A stretch of DNA of 64,000 nt from Spodoptera frugiperda (Eukaryota > Arthropoda > Insecta > Lepidoptera > Noctuidae). This document shows positions 1 to 11,342 of the stretch, piece by piece (position 1 is the stretch's first letter; every line of letters starts with the position of its first letter). Below the pieces are notes generated by a model. That model saw nothing but the letters and a program-made list of their open reading frames with translations. It had not been told where the DNA came from and did no database searches. The stretch covers positions 14,763,251-14,827,250 of the forward strand of contig NC_064226.1 in the NCBI RefSeq assembly GCF_023101765.2. The letters run 5' to 3'. The position numbers were made by a program, and so were the translations under genes.

Positions 1-3000
1 TTCTAAACTTTAAAACAAATAACTTAAAGTATATTTTACCTTCTCAACATTGAGCAGTCCACAGCCCTGTGCCCAGGGCTCGACATGTGACAAGTAAGAG
101 GCAGAGTTCTCCAACGCACGTTTGATGGAGTACGGAGAGTATGCGAGGTTCTTCGCTTTCAATCCAGATACAAGCATAGCTGGGGGACAAAGGAAGCATT
201 TCATTTTATATTAGCTTTGGTTCTGCCCGAAACTAGTTGTACATGCCCTGAAATACAATGATTTGAGAAACAACTTTTAATAAATGTATGTGTGTGTTTT
301 TATGGATATTTTGAATAACTTACCTACTGCACCCGCAACATGAGGCGCTGCCATCGATGTTCCGTTCATTAGCTGACAATTTCTTAGAGTAAATCTGTAA
401 CAAATATTGACAAAAATAAAGTCTGTGTTTATATATTCAGTGGGATTTTGAATAATAAACTCCGTGCTGTGATGTAATTATATCCAGCAGGATTCTAAGT
501 AGACATCTTATGATAACAACTAATGTAATAACTAACGGAACTGATCAAATGACAGCTCTGTATGGAATCGACTCAAGACTCTATTGACATCGAGGAAGAG
601 TAATGAAGGTGTATGAAGTAGTGCATGATGTTGGGCAGGAGTACCTGGCGACGGCGGCGACGGCCCCGCCGGGCGCGCAGAGCGTGACGCCGGCGGCGCC
701 GTCGGCGGCCGGCCCGCGGGACGACCAGCTGAAGGCGCCGCCGCACACGCGGCTCCGCATCGAGTACGCCGCAGACATCATCTCCGGGGACACGTACGCA
801 CCCACGCCTGTAGCGAATCACCAAACATTGATTTATTGACTAATCTATACGTGTAGATTAGTCACTGAGCAAAGTCCTCTTCTCACATGGAGGTTTGAAC
901 ACTTATCATTATCACCATGCTTGTTCAAGATGGGTTGGCAATTCAATCATATAAAGTTCAAGTTTTCTCACAGTATTTTCCTTAGCTGTAAGTCACTGGT
1001 ATCTAAATAATCTTATAAAGTACATATAACTCGAAAAAAGCCATATAAGCCCACACCCACACATGCATGAGAAACAGGTCTCCTAAACCTCCGGGCCACT
1101 ACGACATCCTTATAATTCTTACCCTAATAGGTCAAACAGTAATAACTACTATTATCAAGCAAAAATACATACCAATAAGAATAGGCTGCGCGATGTCGGG
1201 CGGGGCCCCGACGGTGCAGAGCGCGGGCCCGTGGTTCCCGGCCGACACCACCCACGACACGTTGTATCGGTTCACCACCTCGCAGATTATGTCGCCGATA
1301 CGACTGCAAACAATCATTAAGCACAATATAATTCTCTACAAGCACGAGTCTACCTCTTAAACACAAATTTCTGACAAGTAAAACACATTTTAAATACTTT
1401 GACTGATTGACCTTAGTTAAACCCCATATAAGTCTTATAAAAACAAATCAAGAACTACCTACTATTTATAGACAACTATGTCATACCAAACATGTAAGGT
1501 CAATAGCTACATGTAATAAGGCCACTCACCCAGCATTAGACCAATGCGCATGTTCTCCATAGCTCATATTGATGACATCTATCTTAAACTTCTTGGACAG
1601 TTCCATAACCTTAATGCAAGCTCGTACAAGCGCCGTGCCAGTTTCCATGGATCCCAGGCGACTGTCTCCGATGGTGAGGGAGACGATCTTGGCACCGGGG
1701 GCCACGCCATTACGCTCCGGTTCATCGGGGAAGTAGCCTGATGCAATAGCGGCTACGTGTGTGCCGTGCGTAGCTAGAAAATTGTAATTGGAGTGTTAGA
1801 TTATATTGAGTAGGATACAAACCACATTTTTGTGGTATTATCCTGTTATATACTTTTTCCAAGAGTGACAAGAAATCTAATAGGAAAAGTGTAGACAAAT
1901 AACCAATGAGAAAGATATATTTTGTAAGATACAGAGAAAAACTGTGTAAAAACTGTGATTCAGTCACAGCAACAATAAAAATCAATAAATAACTTTCAGT
2001 TGGGTACATGAATACTGATAAAACTGCATTATATTGATAACAACTTGTCCATCACAAGTGGATAGTATTATTTTTGTAACGAAACAGGAAAATATATCAT
2101 TTCGATATATGAAGGAAAACCCTAACGAAAAAAATTCTATACCTTCCATAAAATGAGTTCCTACCAAAAAGGTTATTTAGGAAAAACGTTGGCATTATAT
2201 CCACCCATATACATTATGAATGCATAAAAGTAAAAAAAAAAGACAAATAAAATATGTATCACTACCAATATAAGTGAATCATATGTTATTATTGTACTCA
2301 CAGCACATGCCAACGACCTCAAGAGTTTGTCCGTCATCATGGACATTGATGCTGACTGTCATCTCGTCAAAAGGTGTAAGGTGCGTGTGTTCGTGGGTGA
2401 CGCTGTACTCGCCCAGGAACGGACCTGAGGCCAGGTCGCCGCATTCTGAAGTGTCAATGCATGCTCTGTGAACAGAAAAAACGCGCGAGTTATGCTACAA
2501 GTATATTTGGTGTTAGAATACATTTGCAGAGGAAGAGTTGACGAAAGGACTACTGCATGTATAACAGGGACTGGGCAGCAGCATTCTCCTCCTAATCCCC
2601 GATTGCCCAACTTTCCTTAGATTCCTAACCCTCAAAAGGCCGCATGCAACGACAATGCACTTTTAAGGCCTCTAGCGTTTCGGGTGTCCATGAACGGCGG
2701 CGATGGCTTACCAACAGCTCCATCTGTTTATTTATGGCTTATAATATAGAAAAAAACGTATTGGATTATCTTATAATGAATTTATTAACATATTAAATCT
2801 AAAGTGCTCATTATTGAACTGCCATATGAATTTGCATTATAATGAGAGAGTAATAAATCCCATAAGCAGATTAATGTCATACAATCATTAATCACAAAAA
2901 AGGATTAGCAGTACACTATTGTTAAATTAAGAGCATTGTTTATGAGCATGACATTTTGCAATTAAAAATGAAGAACAAAGGATAAGCAATAATAGAAGAA

Positions 3001-4848
3001 TGACTTCATTTAGATTGAGATTCTAATTAGTAATTTTCTACACATGGCACTTAACACTAATCTAGTCTATTATGCGGACTAAATAGCAGATACCATTGTC
3101 ATTTCCAATTTTAGTTTCCATCACGCTTTTAATGCAAATGTAAATTGATAACCTAAATTCAAGTAACTAAATGAAAATATTTAAACTAAAGAAATAGTAA
3201 CTGTATTACTTTGTCTATACCACCATTATTTGCTGGTCACCAGATTATGTTAAATAAAGCCAACATACCTCCACACACTTCCATCGTTGAACAGCACACA
3301 GTCATAAGTAGGTCCGACATCATTGTACTTCTTCTCCGCAGTATGCAACACCTCCACCCTGGCTTCCAACTCCTCCTTTTGGATTTTGTCCTCTGGGCTC
3401 AATACTACACTCTTGTACACTGGAAAAAGGACAATTCATAGGTTTAACAATCATTTATTAAATGTAATTAAATAGCACTTTTATATAATGGGTAATGTCG
3501 AAATACATTGTCCTGTAAGACCTCTGTATACTAGCTGATTATAATGACGAAGATTTCATTTAATCAGATAAGTGCAGACTTATCAACAGACCTGTAATTA
3601 AAGCTCTAATTACCTCTAATTAGCTACCTTAACTTTCAATTTTTATTTATCAAGTATCTTAATTGATGTCTTTATAGAGAATCAATCTTAAATGGTAAAT
3701 ACAATAAGAATACAGTACTAACCAACGTCAGTTTCAAAATCTTGCAATTGCTTATTAGCTTCAGCAAAAGCTGGCTTGTACCCAATGTCCCAGCTATGTT
3801 CCTTGCGATGCTCTTGCATGCGCTCCTTCAGTTTTGTTGGGTATATACTAAATGGGTGTAGGATACCCACTCTCCATGTTCCTGAAGGATTCTTCCAATT
3901 TTCTGGGATCTGCAATCATTATTTCAGAATTAATAAGTTCATTTTTGACAAATTTCTGGCACATAAAAACCAATTTATTAAATTGTTTATTTATACAAAT
4001 AATAGTTACATAGGTATATCTGATTAAATATTACTTTAAGGAAAACCAAATTATTTATGTTTGGCACTATGCCACTGAAATGAATCAACAATTTCTTTGT
4101 TATTTTACTGAAACATACATATCTAATTACTTCTAAAATAACAAAACTAAAATAGCTGGTAATGGGAGAACAATACCCTCTTTCTGTTGAGTAAAAAACA
4201 TTCCTAGCAGATGAAAAATAGTAAAAACTTTAATCGAAAGGTAGTTAGGTAATCTAAGAAAGAAAAACAAAAAGAAATATTCCTAATATTCCAACTCAGA
4301 AGACAGCTGATTTAAACTGACACAGACAGAGATAAAGTGGATATTAGTGGGTATTAATATTTCAATGTACTAGTGAAGTAGTACCTACCTGAAGGAAACA
4401 CAAATTATTAGCTGTTTAATTCAATTCCGGAAGAGTTTACCTTCAGTTTGCGGCCCGTGAGACCGGTAATGCACCCATCAGACACTTTTTTAATGACAGT
4501 ACTAGTGTCCACATCGCCGCAGCCACTGCAGTCGTACCTCTCAATAACCTTTGTTTCACCCGTACTGGTTACCTGCAACCTCAGTAATAATTAAATGTTG
4601 ACTCAAATTGTAATAAACTGCAACTAAACAAATCGTGACATGACAGTTTTTACCGTAAGTCCAGTAGCCGCTGGATCGACGCCGGAGTCGAAAATAGCAA
4701 TAACAGTATCTCTTCCATCATAAATTGGATTTTTGGTGATAAATGATACAACTCCCGTTTCTTTTTTCGGCATTAATCCCCAAACGGGGAAATCACAGTC
4801 GATCGGTGCGTCTGCCATTTTTGATGACCCGATAACTAGTGTTGCCAA
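1..4848 (-). CDS. TPP2: Tripeptidyl-peptidase II, N-terminal half (10 exons, 3' end outside window)
   Basis: Giant cytosolic subtilisin-type serine exopeptidase that removes tripeptides from N-termini, downstream of the proteasome. Coding exons on the minus strand: 4848-4654, 4572-4441, 3909-3723, 3419-3269, 2465-2302, 1773-1530, 1303-1173, 807-645, 394-324, 179-40; every border has AG/GT and the phases join into one frame of 526 codons. Visible family marks: [13 protein letters not shown] near the N-terminus, catalytic Asp54 in FDSGVDP, catalytic His279 in HGTHVA, oxyanion Asn381 in SAGNHGP, catalytic Ser469 in NGTSMAAP. Spacing matches animal TPP2. The gene runs off the left edge, so the large C-terminal region is missing. 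The start could be Met1 (4848) or Met11 (4818); both precede the conserved region. Introns carry only repeat fragments. Confidence 0.96.
843..1115 (+). repeat. RTE-like LINE 3' fragment in TPP2 intron
   Basis: Resembles the block at 35498-35815: the words GAGCAAAGTCCTCTTCTCAC, then CACCATGCTTGTTCAAGATG, then a stretch about ATAACTCGAAAAAAG, followed by a degenerate end. This is the common 3' tail seen in lepidopteran RTE-type repeats. Old and diverged; no coding part is left. Confidence 0.6.
2572..2735 (-). repeat. Dispersed lepidopteran repeat fragment (GGACACCC family)
   Basis: Carries GGGTGTCCATGAACGGCGGCGATGGCTTACC next to an AACGACAATGCACTTTTAA word. These are reverse-strand versions of the repeat at 39565-39800 and 45785-46020. 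Lies in a TPP2 intron and is strongly diverged. Confidence 0.55.
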
Positions 4849-5219
4849 AGGAAGAAATTAAAATTAGAAAATAATTGCCAATAATTAGAAAACAGTGTTT
4901 CCACCATGATAATGCTATATAATATGCAAAAAATCTAAATTAGAATTAAATGTTAAAGGAATATAGGTACTTTGTAGAATAAAATACTGTATACTTTAAT
5001 GCATCAATAATTTACTACGAACTACTAACATTTTTGTACCTTTATTTAAAAAAAAACTTCAAGGCACAAAGATGTTAAAAAAAGGTTATCAAAGTCCTTG
5101 GCAGCCAAAAAATAAATTAAACATAATTCAATGTCATACGTATGTTAGAAGAGTTGACATTTATATAAATTATTACTAAAAATCATTAATTATCAATATT
5201 ACATTATAATTTGGGAATA
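4849..5219. promoter_or_regulatory. Candidate bidirectional promoter between TPP2 and the upstream NDUFA1-like exon
   Basis: 370 bp of AT-rich DNA between the TPP2 start (minus, 4848) and the ATG of the orphan MWF exon (plus, 5220). I see no repeat in it and no clear TATA box on either side. Divergent housekeeping genes this close usually share a promoter; this is inferred from spacing only. Confidence 0.35.
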
Positions 5220-5318
5220 ATGTGGTTCAACATTTTACCTGGAGCCATCATTATATCTACATGCGTTGGATTGCCAGGATTCGGGCTTTGGTGGTTACAC
5301 TATTTGGTCCTAGGAAAC
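5220..5318 (+). CDS. NDUFA1: Orphan or alternative first coding exon of NDUFA1 (MWFNILPG...)
   Basis: An open 33-codon exon starting MWFNILPGAIII and ending LVLGN, followed directly by a GTTAGT donor. It aligns without gaps to the first exon of NDUFA1 at 6643-6741 (same length, same phase-0 end in LVLGN, about 20 of 33 residues identical), including the conserved MW-x-x-ILP start and the GLPG-x-GL segment of the membrane anchor. I found no matching second or third exon between 5319 and 6642. It could be an alternative first exon spliced to 7066, or what remains of a tandem duplicate. No stop or frameshift is present, which argues against simple decay. Confidence 0.6.
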
Positions 5319-5499
5319 GTTAGTAATGAAAATATTTATTATTGAATGGTTTATTTATACGAATATATTGGCAGAGTGTCGTTTTAGAGGCGAATTTACA
5401 TTGCATAGCATTTTTGATTACAACTAACAATAAAAATACAACTTACTAGTTATACAAACTTAGCTACTCCCACGTGAATTCACTCGCTGCTCGGTTCCT

Positions 5500-5600
5500 A
5501 TTGATCGCAGCTTGATATTTTAAATGCTCCTAATTATGTATCATCTTAATGTACACATGAATGCAATAAATGATTTGAGTTTGAGTTTGAGTTTATAGCT
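5500..5600 (+). repeat. LINE-type 3' tail with (TTTGAG)n
   Basis: A region about CGGTTCCTATTGATCGCAGC ending in AATAAATGATTTGAGTTTGAGTTTGAG. Such short tandem tails are typical of lepidopteran non-LTR retrotransposon 3' ends. A related word (CAGCTCCTATTAATCATAG) recurs at 5740. Confidence 0.5.
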
Positions 5601-5816
5601 TACACTACAGCGTCTACAGCGTTCCTCAATCAATATAATATTATAGGCTACCAAACACAAAAATGTTTTAATTCGAACCAGTGATCCCAAAGATTAGCGC
5701 GTTTAAACACTCACACTCCTGTGCTATTTCACCCGTTGCTCAGCTCCTATTAATCATAGTGTGATATTGTATAAAGCTTAACTGGAGATTAGCGTGATTA
5801 AACAAACTTTACTTTA

Positions 5817-6207
5817 TACAGGGTGACTGGTGAGATACCTTCAATATTTGAGGACGTGATAGTATGCGAACATATATGATGAAATAAAATAACATAAAAA
5901 TGAAATATTAAATAACTTCTTAGTAAACTTCGTACACAGTACACCGAGAGTCCAGTATTTATTTATTTAACTGCGGAATACTTGGACACCGCGCGGACGC
6001 ACGTGTCGCGCAGTGCGCTATCAACACAAAATACATAGGTGCCTACATTTTACAGCTGTTGCCTACCTACATCGAGATTTATCCAAATTTTTAGAGACAT
6101 TTTGATAAAAAATTAAGCACCTTATTTTTTTTATATCAAGTTAACGAGAATCGAATACCGGGTACTCTCCATAAGTATTGAAAGTATCTCGCCAGTACCA
6201 CCCCGTA
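5817..6207. mobile_element. mariner-like MITE (TA target, ~28-bp imperfect TIRs)
   Basis: Left end TACAGGGTGACTGGTGAGAT, right end reading inward TACGGGGTGGTACTGGCGAG; both continue into ACCTTCAAT / ACTTTCAAT. The element starts and ends at TA, as Tc1/mariner insertions do. About 390 bp with no transposase frame. It lies between the two NDUFA1 first exons. Confidence 0.7.
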
Positions 6208-6308
6208 GATTCTATCAGTCCTATTATTGAGCTTGACATAGTTGAATATTGTAAAAAATACGTACAACGGGCATTATTTTGTTTTGTATTATAAAGGTAA
6301 TTTAACAC

Positions 6309-6473
6309 TCCTATTAATATTATAAGTTTGTATGTTTGTTTGTTACACCTTCACAAAACGACTGAAGGGATCGAGATGAAATTCTGATCGGTGTGATTAA
6401 TTATGATCTGGAATAATACATAGGCCACTTTTTATACCACGGGAATGCGGGCAAAGCCGCTGGAAAAAACTAG
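6309..6473 (+). mobile_element. Short Lep1-type Helitron
   Basis: Begins TCCTATTAATATTATAAGTT, holds the ACTGAAGGGATCGAGATGAA block, and ends AAAAAACTAG followed by T, with GCGGGCAAAGCCGC near the 3' end as hairpin. TC...CTAG ends and A/T-type flanks fit non-autonomous lepidopteran Helitrons. It ends 170 bp upstream of the NDUFA1 start codon, so it may sit in the promoter or in an alternative-first-exon intron. Confidence 0.7.
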
Positions 6474-6642
6474 TGTCATGCATGCTAGAATAAGTAAAAA
6501 TTACCAACCTGTGCTTTTCATTGGTTGGTCACACTGTTCTATCAGCTGGGAGGATTTTGGTGGTAGCTCTGGTAACACACAGTTTACTGTCATTCGAATT
6601 ACGAAATTGTTTCTACTTTGCTTAGTCCGATAATTTGTGAAA

Positions 6643-7753
6643 ATGTGGTACGAAATCCTGCCCAGCGCTTTCATTATCACAGCGGCCTTAGGTTTGCCGG
6701 GATGGGGTCTTTATCACATTCACAATTTAGTATTAGGCAATGTAAGTACAATTAACTTGTTAGATAACCACTCTCAGTCTCAACATAGTGTCCTACACTT
6801 CCATAGATCATACAGAGCCGAATCACAAATATTTTGGTTTCACAGATAATATTATACTTACCTACCTTTAACGTACTGCCATCATCATGCATGATTGTAA
6901 TCAAACCACTAGTACTTCTACAAATTGATTTAATGTTATGTTTACTGAATACAAATGTTAATTAAGAGCTCTCTAGTCTAGTGATCTTTTTTAATATCAT
7001 CAGACAAACAGAATAGACTATACATGTATATTAAATCATTATAATAATGTTTTATTGTATTGCAGCATTACAGGCGCACTCTTGACTCCAGGTGGGATCG
7101 CCATATTTACCAGAGGGATCTGAGACTCAATGGAGATCCCTACAAACTAACTGTAAGTAACTTAGCTACTATAAACTATAGTAGCTTGAATGTACCAAAG
7201 TACCAAATGGTGTTAATCAGGGGTTAAGGGGGAAAGTGGTCCCTGACCAGAAAAACATTGGGTTTTATATCATTTTGTTAAGCTGGATACCACTATTGTT
7301 ATTACTTTTTCATATGATTCCACACTCAGATGTTCTTCACTCATAAAATCAGATTAATGAAAACAGTTGCTCTTCCCAGTTGTCTCCTTTGATATAATTT
7401 TGATTTGATTGATTTAAGCTTTAACTGTAGTATTTATTGGACAGAGGTGTTGTCTTGTGTGTTCTTTGTTTTTTCATTTCACTAACCATTTTTTTCTGTC
7501 CTATGCAATCATTGGTCCGTGGTACTAGTACTACAGGTGATCTAGATTGTGTGAAAAGTTAATATAAAATATGCATTCAATGAGCATTCTGGGCGTTATT
7601 CATTGCCATTGATGCAGATTGATGAGTCTTTAAATACTTTTTGTATAAACTATTAAATTAATCATTTAAAACTATGAAATTATTGTTGTTTTCAAATAAT
7701 TTTTTCAAATATTTTTTTTCCTTTTTCAGGGTCTGGAGACAATTGATGATTGA
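6643..7753 (+). CDS. NDUFA1: NADH dehydrogenase (ubiquinone) 1 alpha subcomplex subunit 1 (MWFE)
   Basis: Accessory subunit of respiratory complex I, needed for its assembly in the inner mitochondrial membrane. Three exons: 6643-6741, 7066-7152, 7730-7753, all GT/AG with phase-0 junctions. The product is 69 residues (human about 70). It starts MWYEILPS, has one hydrophobic membrane anchor (about residues 7-25), then a charged matrix or intermembrane tail with HYRRTLDSRWDRH and an acidic end GLETIDD. The start is the first in-frame ATG and matches the invariant MW start. An AATAAA lies at about 7820. A second version of exon 1 occurs at 5220-5318. Confidence 0.93.
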
Positions 7754-8678
7754 GAGAAACATTTATTGCAGTAGACCTAATTGATTGAATTATGTTCTAT
7801 ATTAGATATTTTTGTTGCTAATAAACACACAATAATTTATTTTGTTGTTTGAAATACAATGGTTTTTATTTATAAAGATTAGGTTCTACTAGGTTCATTG
7901 CAACAAGAACTTACTAGAAATTTAAAATGCTAAAGGTATATTGTAAACATGATTGTTAAACATAGTCTCTGATATCTAGATTGGGTAACATAAGTACATA
8001 ATGAGTTTTCCCGTATAAGTAATAACACAAATGTCTATGAAACTCAACATAATTATTGTTGTCCAGTTGTCCACACAGAAAAAAAGTAAGTGCGTTAATA
8101 AAAACATACCGGCCAAATTGAGAACCTCCTCCTAGCCTGTATCTTCGAAGAATAGAAGATGGCGATGTTAGGTTGGGTTATTGGTTAAAATTGTTAAATC
8201 CAATCTATTCTCTCTTTTATTAGTCTCTCAAGCAGAGGCGGATTAAGTGTACAGAGCGCCCTAGGCGAGCACCATCTAGGCGCCCCTAATTTTTCTTGGC
8301 GCCTCCGTTATGGGCACGGGACACGCGCATCGCGCGGGGTCATATCGCGGCATCTTTCTGTACCCCAACGGTTAAGGCTCTGCTTTCAAGCAAAACAATA
8401 AAAATAGTAAAGTATGTTGAAATGTGAATAAAAAGAAACCACTTTTTTAATTATCAATATTAATCGATTACTAAATCGATTTGAATCGATAATTCCAAAA
8501 ACTATGTACGTACTCGATAAAAGACGTCATTGGATTTTTTTGTTTGACGTTGATTTGACAGTTGACAGTGACAGACGACTGGCAAGCAAGTAGGCGCTCT
8601 TCACGTTTGTTTACTTTTGGTACCTATTCATTATTTGTAAATATTCCCCTTTTATTAAACCATGCTTAAACAATAAAC
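7754..8678. other. Intergenic NDUFA1-REV7, with a repeat fragment
   Basis: Holds the NDUFA1 3' UTR, then AT-rich DNA. At about 8230-8370 lies GCAGAGGCGGATTAAGTG followed by CGCCCTAGGCGAGC, a dispersed repeat wording. The last 150 bp (GACAGTTGACAGTGACAGAC) is probably the REV7 promoter/5' UTR. Confidence 0.45.
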
Positions 8679-9269
8679 ATGGATAAAGATAGTTGTTTTA
8701 TTGACATCACTGCCGAATTCTTGGGAGTTGCTTTTCACAGTATTCTTTACTATACATCAGTTTATCCTAAAAATATTTTTGAAATGCGTAAAAAGTACAA
8801 CGTTGTAGTGTATCGTTCTATACACCCTGAAGTGAATCAGTATATTGAGCTGTGCTTGAAGACAATCGTGGAATGTTTGAAGAATAATCAACTGGACTGC
8901 GTGGAGTTTGTGGTGACAGAAAGTGAATACAAACCTTTATTAAAGTTTGTTTTTCAGTTTGATAAGAACAGCATGTTTGATGAGACTGTGGACGCGTATT
9001 TAGTGCAGTGTGAACAGAACTTGCGTGCCTTCTGCTTGAAATTGTCTTCTGTTAGTAATAATTTAAAAGAACTTCCTGATAATAGCAGCTTTTCCATATA
9101 CATTCATACCAACGAGTCCAATGCTGTTGCAATGTCCATAAATCCAGAGTTTGAAGAGTTTCCATTAATTGAAGTAAAAGATATTTCTGAAGAGACTGAC
9201 AAGATTATTCCTCTCAGCAGGTTTTCTATTAGAAGTTATGCCATAGATACTTATGTGGAACTTAAGTAA
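8679..9269 (+). CDS. MAD2L2: REV7 / MAD2B, HORMA-domain protein (single exon)
   Basis: Small HORMA adaptor: binds REV3 in DNA polymerase zeta for translesion synthesis and acts in checkpoint and break-repair choice. 196 residues, almost entirely one HORMA domain. Family marks: EFLGVAFHSILY with VYP-x-x-IF near residues 13-35, RKKYNVVVYRSIHPEVNQYI at about 37-57, LKFVFQFD, a central LRAFCLKLS helix, and a C-terminal safety-belt region ending IRSYAIDTYVELK. The length fits (human 211). No intron is needed. The start ATG follows an AT-rich leader, and AATAAA follows at about 9400. Identification rests on residue pattern; canonical MAD2 is less similar in the KKYNV segment. Confidence 0.92.
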   Translation: MDKDSCFIDITAEFLGVAFHSILYYTSVYPKNIFEMRKKYNVVVYRSIHPEVNQYIELCLKTIVECLKNNQLDCVEFVVTESEYKPLLKFVFQFDKNSMFDETVDAYLVQCEQNLRAFCLKLSSVSNNLKELPDNSSFSIYIHTNESNAVAMSINPEFEEFPLIEVKDISEETDKIIPLSRFSIRSYAIDTYVELK

Positions 9270-10013
9270 TGTGTAATATCATTTGTATTCAAAGTTTTGA
9301 AATTGTAATATAAGTATACTTTATGTTATGTAATGACAATATAATAACTTAGTAGTTATTACAAGTGTAATACTGATGTGAATTTAACTTGATATAAACT
9401 AAATAAATATTAGGGGTAATTAACAATGGTACTTTTTAAATCCTGCCGATCCCATTATCAACTACTAAGTACAAATATACTGTAGTTATGAAGATTTTAT
9501 TGTATCTTAAAGTGTGTCATGTATGCATGGAATATAAAGCCATGGCTATAAAGAGGAAACATTTTTATAAAACAAACTTTTCAAAAATATTGTTTATCGT
9601 GAATAGTTTAATATCAGTCAATAACTATGCATCAGGGTTTACCCTGTCACATTATTTATGGAAGGTAATATTTACCGCAAATATTTAAAATAGTTTATTT
9701 TTGTTTTAATTTTTTGTAAGTAGTTTGGCTTTCAATTTAATAAATAATAAATAAAACTTAAGTTTTATAAAAAATCGGCTGGGTTAAACCTGTGTAGATA
9801 TGTTCATTACAAAATGTGCAAATAATTTTGAGTCTTTTAGGGTGCTCCCTTAATATTACGGAAATATATTATTAATAAATAAAAATCACTTGTTTTATAT
9901 TCATATTATTTTATTTAACTACCTAGTCAAAAGCCATACTTTATTTATTTTTCTTGTTTATTTAAAGTACCTAGGTAGGTAATGTAAAATAACTATAGTT
10001 ACATCATAGAATC
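9270..10013. other. Convergent intergenic region
   Basis: 3' flanks of REV7 (plus) and the dioxygenase gene (minus). AT-rich, with AATAAA-type words on both strands. No repeat or gene recognised. Confidence 0.5.
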
Positions 10014-11342
10014 TCAGCAAATTCCATCTTCATTCTTCAACTTCACTCTCAAACACCTTAATCTCGAGTATATCTCATCCCAGTCCACATAGGCTCCTAT
10101 TAGTTGCCTCACGTTGTTCTCACTGTCCTCATATGCATTCCGACCATGCAGCAACCTTATGTTGTTGAAACACAGAATGTCTCCAGCAGCAGTTTTAAAC
10201 CGCGCACCGAACTTCTGGTTCAAAGCTAAGAAATTAGCGTGCGCTTCATACCAAGGCTTCACTAAATCAATGGGCCCAGGAAACTGACTGCCCCTTTGTG
10301 GAATAGAAAAATTAATCCTCGTTACTTCACCGTGTCGGTCCAAGCAGATGACTGGATCGCGATGTAGTTTGAAAAACTCGTTACCATCCTCTACCCCGAC
10401 GTCTCTCCACTCGATTTCCGTGTCGGTCAGCAGTTTATATTGCTCTGGGTGATGCACTTTCATATATTGTGCGACATAATGGCAGTCGGAGAGTATATTT
10501 TCCCCACCTTTACTAGCTGTTTGAACTAAACAATGTAACAAATTCACTCCAGGGCAATATTCATAGTACGGTAGGTCAGTGTGCAACTGTAAATTGCTCG
10601 ACAAGTAGGCCACATTACTCGTATTCGGCACATTCCGCACGACAAACTTGACGCCGTAGTGTGTTCTCTTTGTAAATCCGATTTTATTCACAACTGCATC
10701 TATAGCAGTCTCGGAGTCCGGTGTGTTCTGAATCAATGCGACTCCGTAAACAGATAACTGGTATAGCCAGTTGTACAGAGCCTCATCCGAGTTTAATATC
10801 TCATTGTAATCGTGTTTGGAAAATATTTTTGGGAAGTCTTCGTTGTTCCATGTAATCTTTTTGGGTTTATAAATAGTTTCTGTGTATTTATTTTGATTTT
10901 CCGTGGTGAAGCCTCTGAACTTTAGCCAGTTTAAATTATATTGCGATGTATGTCCGTCGTTCCAGGTGACTTGTAAAGCATTTTGGTCTTTAGAGACGTC
11001 TTTCGGTTTGACATTTAGATCAAAATTGTTCCAATCGAGTATCCTGCTCTTGGCTGAAGTATGATAGCACTGTTCACACTGGCAGTTCTCTCTTAACCAC
11101 ACGTACGGGAACTGTAGAGATTCACCGCGAATATCAACACTGAGTAAATCGTCTGTTTTATTTTTGAATAGAACATTTACAGTGTGAATAGTTTTGATAC
11201 ACGGTGCGCTTGGCAACGTTTTTGCAAATTTTGTCGCACTCGTAACGAGTCTCAAGGCGAACATGTTGACGTGCTGCCCCGACCGCACGCGAACCACACT
11301 GACTTTGTGAGTTTGGACTCTGGCATACCTATTACAATTCAT
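10014..11342 (-). CDS. Gamma-butyrobetaine / trimethyllysine dioxygenase-like 2-oxoglutarate oxygenase
   Basis: Fe(II)/2-oxoglutarate oxygenase of the carnitine biosynthesis family (BBOX1/TMLHE). 442 residues, one exon. The N-terminal domain (about 65-145) has the zinc-binding pattern NCQCEQCYH (Cys87, Cys89, Cys92, His94). The catalytic TauD-like domain follows, with the iron triad His254-x-Asp256 in LQLHTDLPYY and His399 in RLLHGRNAY, and a basic residue (Arg412) placed to bind 2-oxoglutarate. Met1 gives a 26-residue extension. Met27 (11264) begins MFALRLVTSATKFAKTLP, a good mitochondrial presequence, so the true start may be there. BBOX1 versus TMLHE cannot be decided from motifs. Lack of introns over 1.3 kb could mean a retrocopy that stayed intact. 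Confidence 0.88.
   Translation of the reverse strand: MNCNRYARVQTHKVSVVRVRSGQHVNMFALRLVTSATKFAKTLPSAPCIKTIHTVNVLFKNKTDDLLSVDIRGESLQFPYVWLRENCQCEQCYHTSAKSRILDWNNFDLNVKPKDVSKDQNALQVTWNDGHTSQYNLNWLKFRGFTTENQNKYTETIYKPKKITWNNEDFPKIFSKHDYNEILNSDEALYNWLYQLSVYGVALIQNTPDSETAIDAVVNKIGFTKRTHYGVKFVVRNVPNTSNVAYLSSNLQLHTDLPYYEYCPGVNLLHCLVQTASKGGENILSDCHYVAQYMKVHHPEQYKLLTDTEIEWRDVGVEDGNEFFKLHRDPVICLDRHGEVTRINFSIPQRGSQFPGPIDLVKPWYEAHANFLALNQKFGARFKTAAGDILCFNNIRLLHGRNAYEDSENNVRQLIGAYVDWDEIYSRLRCLRVKLKNEDGIC

Noticed and set aside
603..839. Plus-strand frame over TPP2 exon 8
   Set aside because: Shadow of the minus-strand exon, which has catalytic-domain conservation and correct splice sites.
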